NCBI GenBank assembly: GCA_965248915.1
Contig: OZ252216.1
Location: forward strand, 3,038,001-3,102,000
From: CBDFLA01 sp965248915
GTDB taxonomy: Bacteria > Pseudomonadota > Alphaproteobacteria > M2410
Direction: 5' to 3'
Length of the DNA stretch: 64,000 nucleotides
Numbering within the stretch: the stretch's first letter is position 1; each line of letters starts with the position of its first letter. The translations under genes and the position numbers were made by a program. This document shows, piece after piece, positions 41,879-50,684 of this stretch. The notes under the pieces are model-generated. The model had not been told where the DNA came from. It ran no database searches and worked only from the letters and a program-made list of their open reading frames with translations.

Positions 41879-42487
41879 ATGCGACGCAAACGGCCACTGA
41901 CACCAGATGAGGAACGCCTGTGGCATCAGACTATGCGAGACACGAAACCCCTCTCTGAGGGTGAAAGAATAGGAGACAAGGGGGACAAAGGGCTGGCAAA
42001 AAGACCGAAACCTCAATCCAGACCCCACGCCAATTCTCCGCAGCACCTCTCACATCGTTCCTCGATGAGCCAATCTGGTCCTTCCCATACGCCGCAATTA
42101 CCCTCCCTCCACAATATAGATCGAAGCTCGGCCCAGAAGGTTCGCCGCGGACGCATCGATGTTGACGGCAAAGTAGATCTCCACGGACTTCGCCAGGCCG
42201 AAGCTCACGACACCCTCATCAGACGCCTCTTGAGCGCGCAATCCCGTGGCAAAAGGATCATCCTGGTCGTCACCGGAAAGGGTCGCAGCGCCACAGACCG
42301 ACCTTGGGCCAAAGAAGAGCATGACGACCCCTTTACCGGTCGCGGCGGCGGCGTTCTGAAAGCACAAGTCCCCATGTGGTTGTCCCAAGAACCCCTCCGC
42401 GGCGCCATCCACTCTGTGCAAGAAGCCCATCCCAAACATGGCGGATCAGGCGCCCTCTATGTCTTTCTCAAACGCCAAAGAGCTTGA
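41879..42487 (+). CDS. Smr-domain protein
   Basis: This is a 202-residue protein with a low-complexity basic N-terminal half (many Arg, Ser, His, Pro) and a C-terminal Smr (small MutS-related) domain: VDLHGLRQAEAHDTLIRRLL, IILVVTGKGRS, the GGGVLK loop and GALYVFLKRQR. Smr domains are nicking endonucleases for DNA or RNA. It is a standard downstream neighbour of mltA in alphaproteobacteria. Confidence 0.92.
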   Translation: MRRKRPLTPDEERLWHQTMRDTKPLSEGERIGDKGDKGLAKRPKPQSRPHANSPQHLSHRSSMSQSGPSHTPQLPSLHNIDRSSAQKVRRGRIDVDGKVDLHGLRQAEAHDTLIRRLLSAQSRGKRIILVVTGKGRSATDRPWAKEEHDDPFTGRGGGVLKAQVPMWLSQEPLRGAIHSVQEAHPKHGGSGALYVFLKRQRA

Positions 42488-42490
42488 TAG

Positions 42491-43423
42491 ATGTCGTCGA
42501 TAACCGACCAAAAACATTGGGGAATTTGGGCACCTGTGGTGACCCCATTCCAAAGTGATCTTTCGCCAGACCCTGCCAGGCTTGTTGCACATTGTAAGAC
42601 CTGTCTTGATCAAGGGTGCCACGGCATCGTCCTTTTTGGCACCACGGGCGAGGCGGCGTCTTTATCGAATGGAGAGAGAAAAAACCTTTTAGAACAGGTC
42701 GTTAGCTCAGGTGTCCCGCCGGAAAAGGTGGTGCTGGCGACCGGGCGATGTGCTCTGCCGGACACCACCGACCTCACAAGGCATGCGCTTTCGCTTGGTG
42801 TGACCACAATGCTCATGCTGCCGCCCTACTACTACAAGAACGTCTCTGGTGAGGGGCTGTATCGGTCATATGCGGAAGTAATTGACCGGGTGGCTGATAA
42901 GCGCTTGCGTGTCTTCCTCTATCACTTTCCCAAGCTCTCCTCAGTTCCCATCACGCATGCGGTCATCGACCGTCTCATTCATCAGTATGGGAATGCTATT
43001 GCGGGAGTAAAGGACTCAACCGGCGACGAGGTGAGTACCTTTGGCTTTATTGAGCAATTTCCAAACCTCGCAATTCTTCCGGGAACGGAGCGATTTCTAC
43101 TGGCCGCGCTTCTGTTCGGCGCCAAGGGCTGCATCACCGCCTCCGCAAATGTGAATGCAAAAGCACTGCGCGCTTTCTGGGAGGCTTACGAGAGCCAGAG
43201 CCCCGACGCCGAGACGCTGCAGGCTGGCCTAACCGAGGTCCGTTTGACCCTGGAAACGCAAGGAACAATCCCAGGGCTTAAGGCACTTCTGGCAAGAAAA
43301 TACGGTGATCCAGCCTTCCGCGCGCCCCGCCCTCCACTGTTGGAACTGGATCCGGTGGATGAAGTGAACCTATTGAAAAGCTTGGAAGAAATCGGTTTTT
43401 CGCTGACAGAGCCTAGAGAATAA
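42491..43423 (+). CDS. Dihydrodipicolinate synthase-family aldolase/lyase
   Basis: This is a class I, Schiff-base-forming TIM-barrel lyase of 310 residues. It has GTTGEAASLSNGERKNL, a PPYYYKN segment, FLYHFPKLS with the conserved Tyr, and AGVKDSTGD with the Schiff-base Lys. It differs from true DapA (YN-x-P is YHFP), so the substrate may be another keto acid. It starts three bases after the Smr gene. Its 3' end overlaps hslU by 11 bases on the opposite strand. Confidence 0.87.
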   Translation: MSSITDQKHWGIWAPVVTPFQSDLSPDPARLVAHCKTCLDQGCHGIVLFGTTGEAASLSNGERKNLLEQVVSSGVPPEKVVLATGRCALPDTTDLTRHALSLGVTTMLMLPPYYYKNVSGEGLYRSYAEVIDRVADKRLRVFLYHFPKLSSVPITHAVIDRLIHQYGNAIAGVKDSTGDEVSTFGFIEQFPNLAILPGTERFLLAALLFGAKGCITASANVNAKALRAFWEAYESQSPDAETLQAGLTEVRLTLETQGTIPGLKALLARKYGDPAFRAPRPPLLELDPVDEVNLLKSLEEIGFSLTEPRE

Positions 43424-44723
43424 ACCGGCTCAAATCCGCGTTTTGTGCAAGATCTCCGATATTGTCTTTTACAAAATCCGCATCGACGATGAGCGTCTCT
43501 CCGTCACGATCGGTGGCCGTAAAGCTGATCTCTTCGAGAACCCGCTCCATCACTGTCTGCAACCGGCGCGCGCCAATATTTTCAACCGACGAATTGACCT
43601 CGACCGCAATATCGGCAAGCGCATCAATACCGTCATCAGTGAAATCGAGCGTCACCCCTTCGGTTGCTAAGAGTGCGCGGTACTGTTTAACCAAGCTCGC
43701 CTCTGGTTCGGTCAAAATCCGCCTAATGTCATCGCGGGTGAGGTCCTGTAGCTCAACTCGAATTGGAAGCCGGCCTTGTAATTCCGGCAGCAGGTCCGAC
43801 GGTTTGGACAGGTGAAACGCACCGCTGGCAATAAAGAGAATATGGTCCGTTTTGATGGCGCCGTATTTGGTCGCCACCGAGGTCCCTTCAATAAGGGGAA
43901 GCAGATCCCGTTGCACGCCTTCGCGCGACACATCCCCGCCCACCCGCTCAGACCGGGCGCAAATCTTGTCGATTTCATCGAGAAACACGATGCCATTGTT
44001 TTCCACCGCTGAGATGGCCTCTTGCACGATCTGATCTTCATCGAGCAATTTGTCGGATTCTTCAGCGATCAACACCTCGTAGGACTCCACTACTTTCATC
44101 CGCCGTCGCTTCGTGCGCCCGCCCATGGCTTTGCCAAAAATATCATTCAAATTGACCATGCCCATCTGAGCACCGGGCATGCCGGGAATGTCGAAGCTGG
44201 GCATCGATCCGGCGCCTGTGTCCTGCACTTCAAGCTCGATGTCCTTGTCGTCCAGGTCGCCTTCGCGCAGCTTCTTTCGGAAGGAATCGCGTGTTCCGGC
44301 ACTAGCGCCTTCCCCGACCAAAGCGTCAAGCACCCGGCTTTCTGCGAAAACTTCCGCCTTCGCCGTCACTTCTGAGCGCTTCTTTTCGCGCACCATGGTG
44401 AGAGCGATCTCGACCAAATCGCGCACGATCTGTTCCACATCGCGTCCCACATATCCGACCTCGGTAAACTTTGTTGCCTCGACTTTGACGAAAGGTGCAG
44501 CCGCCAAACGTGCCAACCGGCGCGAGATCTCGGTCTTACCAACCCCCGTTGGGCCAATCATCAAGATGTTCTTTGGAAGCACCTCTTCGCGTAAATCTTC
44601 CGCCAATTGCTGCCGGCGCCAACGATTGCGTAGAGCGATGGCGACGGAGCGCTTGGCATCGTTTTGACCGACGATGTAGCGATCGAGTTCAGAGACGATT
44701 TCGCGGGGGGAGAATGTTGTCAT
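43413..44723 (-). CDS. hslU: HslU, ATPase subunit of the HslUV protease
   Basis: HslU is the AAA+ unfoldase that feeds substrates into HslV. The 436-residue protein begins with SPREIVSELDRYIVGQNDAKRSVAIALRNRWRRQQL. It has Walker A GPTGVGKTEISRRLA, KVEATKFTEVGYVGRDVEQIVRDL, Walker B IVFLDEIDKI, the sensor region ILFIASGAFHLSKPSDLLPELQGRLPIRVEL and the conserved C-terminus ADLSRFIL, which docks into HslV. hslV lies 18 bases upstream in the same operon. Confidence 0.97.
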   Translation of the reverse strand: MTTFSPREIVSELDRYIVGQNDAKRSVAIALRNRWRRQQLAEDLREEVLPKNILMIGPTGVGKTEISRRLARLAAAPFVKVEATKFTEVGYVGRDVEQIVRDLVEIALTMVREKKRSEVTAKAEVFAESRVLDALVGEGASAGTRDSFRKKLREGDLDDKDIELEVQDTGAGSMPSFDIPGMPGAQMGMVNLNDIFGKAMGGRTKRRRMKVVESYEVLIAEESDKLLDEDQIVQEAISAVENNGIVFLDEIDKICARSERVGGDVSREGVQRDLLPLIEGTSVATKYGAIKTDHILFIASGAFHLSKPSDLLPELQGRLPIRVELQDLTRDDIRRILTEPEASLVKQYRALLATEGVTLDFTDDGIDALADIAVEVNSSVENIGARRLQTVMERVLEEISFTATDRDGETLIVDADFVKDNIGDLAQNADLSRFIL

Positions 44724-44741
44724 GTGTAACGCAAACCAAAA

Positions 44742-45341
44742 TTAGACGTCGAGATCGATGGTCTCGACGGTGAGTGAACCATTTGTGAAAACGCAAATAT
44801 CAGCAGCAATGCCCATAGCTTTACGGGCGAGCGCTTCTGCGTCGAGATCGCTATCAACCAAAGCTTTGGCCGCAGCGAGCGCGTAATTGCCGCCAGATCC
44901 GATGCCGATGAGCCCGTCCTCGGGTTCCAAGACATCGCCTGTACCGGTAAGGACCAAGCTTGCTTGCGCGTCGGCCACCGCCATCATCGCCTCAAGACGT
45001 CGCAAGTACCGATCAGTCCGCCAATCTTTTGCAAGCTCAACGCAAGCGCGGGTTAGTTGTCCGGGGTGCTGTTCCAGCTTGGCTTCCAGTCTCTCAAACA
45101 AGGTGAAGGCATCTGCTGTCGCGCCTGCAAACCCTGCAATGACATTGCCTTTGCCAAAGCGCCGGACTTTGCGCGCATTGCTCTTGATCACAGTATTGCC
45201 AAGGCTTACTTGGCCGTCACCTGCGATGACCACCTTATTGTCTTTGCGGACAGACAAAATAGTTGTGCCGTGCCAGGTGGGTGGTGATCCGTCTTGCGCA
45301 TTCACGATGTAATGACCTTTGTTTGCGAGAGTGTCGGCCAC
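44742..45341 (-). CDS. hslV: HslV, peptidase subunit of the HslUV protease
   Basis: HslV is the threonine protease chamber of HslUV. The 199-residue product has WHGTTILSVRKDNKVVIAGDGQVSLGNTV; the Thr after Gly25 is the expected catalytic N-terminal residue. IAGFAGATADAFTLFERLEAKL and the Gly-rich IGIGSGGNYALAAAKAL follow. Unlike the E. coli enzyme, where only Met precedes the Thr, about 25 residues must be removed. The start is GTG. It is divergent from hisB across 141 bases. Confidence 0.95.
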   Translation of the reverse strand: MADTLANKGHYIVNAQDGSPPTWHGTTILSVRKDNKVVIAGDGQVSLGNTVIKSNARKVRRFGKGNVIAGFAGATADAFTLFERLEAKLEQHPGQLTRACVELAKDWRTDRYLRRLEAMMAVADAQASLVLTGTGDVLEPEDGLIGIGSGGNYALAAAKALVDSDLDAEALARKAMGIAADICVFTNGSLTVETIDLDV

Positions 45342-45482
45342 TCTATGTGGCGATTAACCAGTTTCGGTCAAGGCCCTTGGTTGCCGCAGGGTCTGATACG
45401 ACAGCCATTCTGGTCTCAAGCGACAATAGCTGTTAAAAGGCCAATCTTCAAAATGTAGGGCCAAAAAGAACGGAGAAGCCCC

Positions 45483-46076
45483 ATGCGCACGGCAACCGTC
45501 GAACGAAAAACAAGAGAGACCGAGATTTTCGTCTCGGTGAATTTAGACGGCACAGGCGAGTACGATGTCGATACCGGCATTGGTTTTCTCGACCACATGC
45601 TTGAGAGCTTTTCAAAGCACTCCCTCATTGATCTCAAGGTTCGGGCTCAAGGCGATCTCCACATCGATTTTCACCACACCACTGAAGACACCGGCATTGT
45701 CATCGGCCAAGCCGTGGCAAAAGCGCTTGGCGATTTCGCCGGGATCAAGCGTTTTGGGACCGCCGAAATCCCTATGGACGAGGCCTGCGTCCGGGTCGCT
45801 GTTGATCTGTCTCAGCGCCCCTATCTTGTGTGGAAAGTGGCGCTCAAAACGCAAAAACTAGGCGATATGGACACCGAACTCTTCAAGGAGTGGTTTCAGG
45901 CCTTTGCCCAGGCAACAGGGTTAACGCTACATGTTGAGGCCCTCTACGGGGAGAATTCCCACCACATTGTAGAAGCGTCCTACAAGGCGCTGGCACGGGC
46001 TTTGCGCCAGGCCAGTGAGATTGATCCAAGGCGGGTGAGCGACATCCCATCGACAAAAGGGGTCTTAGGAAGTTAG
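45483..46076 (+). CDS. hisB: Imidazoleglycerol-phosphate dehydratase
   Basis: HisB dehydrates imidazole glycerol phosphate in histidine synthesis. The 197-residue monofunctional form has GTGEYDVDTGIGFLDHMLESFSKHS with manganese-binding His, HIDFHHTTEDTGIVIGQAVAKALGD, DEACVRVAVDLSQRPYLVW and the second HH motif in YGENSHHIVEASYKALARALR. GGAGAAG lies just before the ATG. It is the first of six collinear genes including hisH, hisA, hisF and hisE. Confidence 0.96.
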   Translation: MRTATVERKTRETEIFVSVNLDGTGEYDVDTGIGFLDHMLESFSKHSLIDLKVRAQGDLHIDFHHTTEDTGIVIGQAVAKALGDFAGIKRFGTAEIPMDEACVRVAVDLSQRPYLVWKVALKTQKLGDMDTELFKEWFQAFAQATGLTLHVEALYGENSHHIVEASYKALARALRQASEIDPRRVSDIPSTKGVLGS

Positions 46077-46123
46077 ACTAAGAGAAGTTGGGGATGGGCA
46101 AAAGAGTAAGGGGCCCAAGATTT

Positions 46124-46888
46124 ATGGCTCATTTTACGGTTCACGATGTACCGAGCGCGCGTTTTCGGGGCGATGATGACGCTTCCGAGACCAAGCAGGT
46201 GCTGGTCAAAGAAGGGTTCTCCTGGAGTGCGCTTGTGCTGCCGGGCGTCTGGTTCATAAGCCATGGCCACCTTTTGAGCTTCCTGATGTATCTCACCTTC
46301 ATGAGCGGCGTTGGCGCGGCGGCCTTCTTCCTTTCTGCATCTGTGCCGATCACCATTGCCGCCCTTTTTGCCGCCAATCTTCTCGCCGCCTTTGAGGCCA
46401 ATAAATGGCGGCGGTTTCTCCTGCGGCGTCGTGGGGCGCCCGCCATCGATATGGCGACAGGCGTAACAGCGCGGGCCGCCTTGCGGGCTTATTCGACGGA
46501 GATCAAGGCGCCGACCTTTGACATCCCTTCGGGAAAACCCGATTTGAGCCGCCTAAAGGATTTTGAGGGAGCACCCGTCGCGCCGAGGGAGACCCCAAGG
46601 CCCAGATTACCGGATCCGCCTCCTGCACCGGCCACCGTGAGCCAACGTCAAACCGAGGTTCGGCCTACCGCCTGGGCAGCACAACCTGCACCGGTGCCCA
46701 GTTCAGGCCTCGATACCATCATGCAGTTTGCAGGACTAAGAGATCGGCCCTTCGTGCCAGACCAAGGCTTGACCGGTCAGGCGGCTTTTCCGGACGACGC
46801 GAGTGGTTTGCGCGCGCGACATGGCGGTGACGAAGAAGAACGACATCCACGCGTCAATATTGGCCGCCGTGGCCGTCGCCGCAGATAG
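46124..46888 (+). CDS. DUF2628 membrane protein in the his operon
   Basis: This is a 254-residue protein with a conserved DUF2628-like part: a Lys-rich cytoplasmic start, VLVKEGFSWSALVLPGVWFISHGHLL, then two or three membrane segments (FLMYLTFMSGVGAAAFFL, ITIAALFAANLLAAFEANKWRR). The second half is Pro-rich, disordered and ends in Arg repeats. A DUF2628 gene between hisB and hisH is a recurrent alphaproteobacterial arrangement; its link to histidine synthesis is unknown. Earlier in-frame starts exist (46088, 46094). Confidence 0.85.
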   Translation: MAHFTVHDVPSARFRGDDDASETKQVLVKEGFSWSALVLPGVWFISHGHLLSFLMYLTFMSGVGAAAFFLSASVPITIAALFAANLLAAFEANKWRRFLLRRRGAPAIDMATGVTARAALRAYSTEIKAPTFDIPSGKPDLSRLKDFEGAPVAPRETPRPRLPDPPPAPATVSQRQTEVRPTAWAAQPAPVPSSGLDTIMQFAGLRDRPFVPDQGLTGQAAFPDDASGLRARHGGDEEERHPRVNIGRRGRRRR

Positions 46889-46942
46889 CCTTCTACACCG
46901 TCTCCGCCTCTCACTAAAAAAGTTCCAAAGGTTACAACGACC

Positions 46943-47581
46943 ATGACCGTCGCCATCATTGATTACGGCTCGGGCAATCTTCGTTCCGTCGCAAAGGCGT
47001 TTGAACGTGCGGCCGCGCCGGGAACCAAGATCAAAGTCACAGCCGACAAAGACGATGTTTTGACCGCCGATCAGATCGTTCTTCCAGGCGTAGGCGCCTT
47101 TGGAGACTGCATGAGCGGACTGTCCGAATTGGAAGAAATGATCCCTGCCTTAAACGAAGTCGTGATTGCCAGAAGACGGCCTTTCCTGGGGATTTGTGTC
47201 GGCATGCAATTGATGGCAAGCATTGGCCATGAACACGGAAAACACGTGGGTTTGTGCTGGATTGAGGGCGAAGTTCGGAAATTGACTCCTGCTGACGAGG
47301 GCCTAAAAATACCCCATATGGGATGGAATGAGCTGGAAGTTAAAGCCCAGGCTCACCCCATTTTGGATGGGCTCGACATCCCAAACACCAATGTCTATTT
47401 CGTTCACTCCTTCCACTTTCAAGTCAAAGAGGCATCCCACCTTTTGGCGACGACCGAGTATGGTGGAGAGGTGGCCGCTGTGGTCGGCCGTGACAACTTG
47501 ATCGGTACGCAATTCCATCCAGAAAAAAGTCAGGGCGCCGGCTTAAGGCTCATTGAAAACTTCTTGAATTGGCAACCATAA
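46943..47581 (+). CDS. hisH: Imidazole glycerol phosphate synthase, glutaminase subunit HisH
   Basis: HisH releases ammonia from glutamine and channels it to HisF. The 212-residue class I amidotransferase has IIDYGSGNLRSVAKAFERA, VLPGVGAFGDCM, the nucleophile in FLGICVGMQLM and the catalytic His-Glu in GTQFHPEKSQ. YFVHSFHFQV is also typical. hisA follows after 20 bases. Confidence 0.96.
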   Translation: MTVAIIDYGSGNLRSVAKAFERAAAPGTKIKVTADKDDVLTADQIVLPGVGAFGDCMSGLSELEEMIPALNEVVIARRRPFLGICVGMQLMASIGHEHGKHVGLCWIEGEVRKLTPADEGLKIPHMGWNELEVKAQAHPILDGLDIPNTNVYFVHSFHFQVKEASHLLATTEYGGEVAAVVGRDNLIGTQFHPEKSQGAGLRLIENFLNWQP

Positions 47582-47601
47582 GAAAAAAAGGCAGTAGACG
47601 G

Positions 47602-48339
47602 ATGATCCTCTACCCTGCGATCGATTTGAAAGACGGTAAATGCGTGCGCCTCGTGCGTGGTGATATGGAGCAGGCCACCATTTTCAATGATCATCCTGCT
47701 GACCAGGCGCGTCAATTTGAACAACAAGGTTTTGAGTGGCTTCATCTCGTCGACCTCAATGGAGCCTTTGCCGGCGAGCCGGTCAATGGTGAGGCAGTTC
47801 GCGCGATTGTGAAAGCGGTTAACCTCCCCATTCAATTGGGGGGCGGCATTCGCAGTATGACGACCGCTGAGATGTGGATTGGAGCCGGGATAAGTCGCAT
47901 CATTTTGGGCACGGCAGCGGTACGCGATCCAAAGTTTGTTCGCGAGGCCGCACTTGCATTTCCAGGCCAGGTCGCAATCGGACTTGACGCCAAGGACAGC
48001 AAAGTGGCGCTCGAAGGCTGGGGCGATACTTCAGAATTCTCAACTGTAGAAATCGCGCAACGCTTTGAAAATGCAGGGATTTCCACCATCATTTTCACCG
48101 ACATTGGCCGCGATGGTGTGCTCACAGGGCTCAATATGGAGGCGACCGTTGCTCTTGCTAAAGCCGTATCGATCCCTGTGATCGCTAGCGGCGGCCTGGC
48201 TTCCATGGCAGATATTGAAGCATTGCTTGCCGCGCGGGCTTCTGGCCTGAATGGCGCGATCACCGGACGCGCCCTTTATGATGGGCGCATCAATGGACCC
48301 GCCGCCCTTGCCCGCATTCGCGAGACAACCCATGCTTAA
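47602..48339 (+). CDS. hisA: ProFAR isomerase HisA
   Basis: HisA isomerises ProFAR to PRFAR in histidine synthesis. The 245-residue TIM barrel has PAIDLKDGKCVRLVRGDM with the first catalytic Asp, FEWLHLVDLNGAFAG, LGGGIRS, VAIGLDAKDSKVALEGWG and the second half IIFTDIGRDGVLTGLNMEAT with the other catalytic Asp. ATG 47602 is a few bases after AAGG. The last eight bases overlap hisF. Confidence 0.96.
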   Translation: MILYPAIDLKDGKCVRLVRGDMEQATIFNDHPADQARQFEQQGFEWLHLVDLNGAFAGEPVNGEAVRAIVKAVNLPIQLGGGIRSMTTAEMWIGAGISRIILGTAAVRDPKFVREAALAFPGQVAIGLDAKDSKVALEGWGDTSEFSTVEIAQRFENAGISTIIFTDIGRDGVLTGLNMEATVALAKAVSIPVIASGGLASMADIEALLAARASGLNGAITGRALYDGRINGPAALARIRETTHA

Positions 48340-49114
48340 AGCCCGCCTCATTCCCTGCCTTGATGTCAAAGACGGACGCGTCGTCAAAGGCATCAACTTC
48401 GTCAATCTGCGAGATGCCGGCGATCCTGTCGAACAGGCCAAGATTTACGATGCCGCCGGCGCCGATGAATTGTGTTTCCTCGACATCACCGCATCACACG
48501 AGAAGCGCGGCATCATTTTGGACGTGGTTCGAGCAACCGCCGAACAATGCTTCATGCCGTTGACCGTCGGCGGGGGCGTGCGTACCCTCGATGACATCAG
48601 AAACCTCCTTGTTGCCGGCGCTGACAAGGTGGCGATCAACACGGCGGCTGTCCACAGCGTTGAATTTGTCGCTCGCGCTGCCGAAAAGTTCGGCAGTCAG
48701 TGCATTGTCGTGGCGATGGATGCAAAGCAAATGGGTCGAAGGGGTCCAGGCGGCGCCAACCGCGATCGGTGGGAGATCTTTACCCATGGCGGGCGAAAGC
48801 CGACCGGAATCGAAGCAATTGACTACGCAAAGACGGTTGAGCGGTATGGTGCGGGCGAAATCCTTCTGACCTCAATGGACCGGGACGGCTCAAAACAAGG
48901 GTTCGATCTCGAACTTACAAGAGCCATCGCCGATGCGGTGTCGATTCCACTCATTGCTTCAGGGGGTGTCGGCACCCTCGACCACCTTGTCGAGGGCATT
49001 CGCGACGGCCATGCCACGGCGGTTCTAGCCGCCTCGATCTTCCATTTCGGCGAATTCACAATCGGTGAAGCCAAGGTCCATATGGCCGCTCAAGGGATCC
49101 CTGTGCGTCTCTAG
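48332..49114 (+). CDS. hisF: Imidazole glycerol phosphate synthase, cyclase subunit HisF
   Basis: HisF uses ammonia from HisH to form imidazole glycerol phosphate and AICAR. The 260-residue barrel has ARLIPCLDVKDGRVVKGINFVNLRDAGDPVE with catalytic Asp11, ELCFLDITASHE, VGGGVRTLDDIRNLLVAGADKVAINTAA, and ILLTSMDRDGSKQGFDLELTRA with the second Asp. ATG 48332 lies in the hisA tail, so translation is coupled. Confidence 0.97.
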   Translation: MLKARLIPCLDVKDGRVVKGINFVNLRDAGDPVEQAKIYDAAGADELCFLDITASHEKRGIILDVVRATAEQCFMPLTVGGGVRTLDDIRNLLVAGADKVAINTAAVHSVEFVARAAEKFGSQCIVVAMDAKQMGRRGPGGANRDRWEIFTHGGRKPTGIEAIDYAKTVERYGAGEILLTSMDRDGSKQGFDLELTRAIADAVSIPLIASGGVGTLDHLVEGIRDGHATAVLAASIFHFGEFTIGEAKVHMAAQGIPVRL

Positions 49115-49174
49115 ACTTTGCTAGAAGCCTCACAATTTGCTAGTCAGACCGCCTACCTACCGAGGAATTTCACC

Positions 49175-49510
49175 ATGACCGACGAAACTTTGGGCCAACA
49201 GCTCGATAGCCTCTGGCAAATTATTGAGGAACGCAAGGATGCGGATCCTGACGCTTCATACACAGCAAGACTTCTCGCCAAAGGGTCTGAAAAAGCAGCC
49301 CGCAAAGTGGGGGAAGAGGCCATTGAGGCGATCATTGAGGTGATCCGGGGGGACGGTGCGCGTCTCGCCGAAGAAACCGCCGACTTGCTCTTTCATGTCC
49401 TGGTCATGTTGGCATCTGCAGGTGTGGAGCCGGGCGACGTCGCAAAGGCTCTCAAGGCTAGAGAAACGCGCTCCGGCCTTGAAGAAAAGGCAGCGCGCGC
49501 CTCTACCTGA
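49175..49510 (+). CDS. hisE: Phosphoribosyl-ATP pyrophosphatase HisE
   Basis: HisE removes pyrophosphate from phosphoribosyl-ATP. The 111-residue all-helical MazG-like protein has SYTARLLAKGSEKAARKVGEEAIEAIIE and ETADLLFHVLVMLASAGVEPGDVAKALKARE, with the metal-binding Glu and Asp residues of the family. GAGGA precedes the ATG. It is the last gene of the his operon; no hisI is fused or adjacent. Confidence 0.95.
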   Translation: MTDETLGQQLDSLWQIIEERKDADPDASYTARLLAKGSEKAARKVGEEAIEAIIEVIRGDGARLAEETADLLFHVLVMLASAGVEPGDVAKALKARETRSGLEEKAARAST

Positions 49511-49535
49511 GCGCAAATCTCAGTGTTTTAATTGA

Positions 49536-49557
49536 GGGACACGTATCCCAACTTTTT
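49536..49557 (+). terminator. Weak terminator after hisE
   Basis: GGGA (49536-49539) pairs with TCCC (49546-49549) around a six-base loop and is followed by AAC and five T. The stem is short, so support is modest. It lies between the convergent hisE and sugar-kinase genes. Confidence 0.35.
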
Positions 49558-49571
49558 AAGTAATCCGCGCT

Positions 49572-50567
49572 CTAAAGCAGGCCTCGGCTTTCCGCGAGGC
49601 CCTTCAATTCGACCTCTGGACGGGCCCCGAAATGTGAAATCACTTCAGCGGCTGCGAGCGAGCCCACCATGCCGCAGGTTTTTAAGTCTTTGCCGCGCGC
49701 AAAGGCGGTGAGGAATCCGGCAGAGAACTGATCACCCGCACCCGTCGTGTCGACAACTTGGTCCACCGGGTCGGCATCGATCACATGGATTTCTTGCCGG
49801 TCGACGATCACCGACCCTGCCTCTGACCTTGTCAGAGCTGCCACGTGGCACTTCTGGCGAACGATTTGCAAAGCATCATCAAAGGTCGACGTTTCATAGA
49901 GCGACATGATCTCGGCTTCATTGGCAAAAAGAATGTCGACCTCGGTTTCAACCAGGTGCTGAAACTCGGATCTGTACCGCTCCACACAAAAGGCGTCGGA
50001 TAGGGTCAAGGACACTTGCCGCTCCGCGCCGTGGGCCAGCCCGGCCGCTTTATAAAAGGCTTCTTGGGCCGCAGGGGGATCAAAGAGATACCCTTCAAGA
50101 TAAACGATTCTGCCGCCAACAATCTGGTTGCCATCAATGTCATCCGGCGTCAGGAGAGCGCTTGCCCCTAGATAAGTATTCATTGAGCGTTGCGCGTCTG
50201 GTGTCACAAGAACCAGGCATCGCCCGGTTGCCGACCCCTCAGTTGAACGAGGACTGTCGAATTGAACCCCAATCGCGCGAATGTCATGGGCAAAGACGTC
50301 GCCCAGTTGGTCTTGCCCGACTTTGCCAATATAGGCCGCCTTGCCGCCCAAGGAGGCGATGCCTGCGATCGTATTTGCTGCAGATCCGCCGGAGATTTCG
50401 ACGGCTGGTCCCATGGCGTCGTAGAGCGCGCGTGCCCGATCGTCGTCGATCAGGGTCATGGCACCCTTCTCTATGCCGTGGGCGGCCAGAAAAGCGTCGT
50501 CCGTCTTGGCAAGAACATCAACCAAGGCATTGCCGACGCCGACCACGTCGTGAGATACATCAACCAT
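49572..50567 (-). CDS. PfkB-family sugar/nucleoside kinase (adenosine kinase-like)
   Basis: This is a 331-residue ribokinase-superfamily kinase. It has VVGVGNALVDVLAKTDDAFL at the N-terminus, the substrate loop ISGGSAANTIAGIASLGGKAAYIGKVGQDQLG, and the catalytic C-terminal VDTTGAGDQFSAGFLTAFARG with the anion hole and base Asp. The N-terminal pattern and length resemble alphaproteobacterial adenosine kinases; the exact substrate cannot be read from sequence. GGA lies eight bases before the ATG. It is convergent with hisE and divergent from the EI24-type gene. Confidence 0.92.
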   Translation of the reverse strand: MVDVSHDVVGVGNALVDVLAKTDDAFLAAHGIEKGAMTLIDDDRARALYDAMGPAVEISGGSAANTIAGIASLGGKAAYIGKVGQDQLGDVFAHDIRAIGVQFDSPRSTEGSATGRCLVLVTPDAQRSMNTYLGASALLTPDDIDGNQIVGGRIVYLEGYLFDPPAAQEAFYKAAGLAHGAERQVSLTLSDAFCVERYRSEFQHLVETEVDILFANEAEIMSLYETSTFDDALQIVRQKCHVAALTRSEAGSVIVDRQEIHVIDADPVDQVVDTTGAGDQFSAGFLTAFARGKDLKTCGMVGSLAAAEVISHFGARPEVELKGLAESRGLL

Positions 50568-50684
50568 AAAAGGAATCCATTGTCGTTGAGAGGCGATTTG
50601 TGATGCGCGAAGTATAAGGAGCGCGCGCGTCCGAACAACGATTTTTCTTAAGCTCAGGTCGAGCCGAAACGAGGCAACAAAGAC

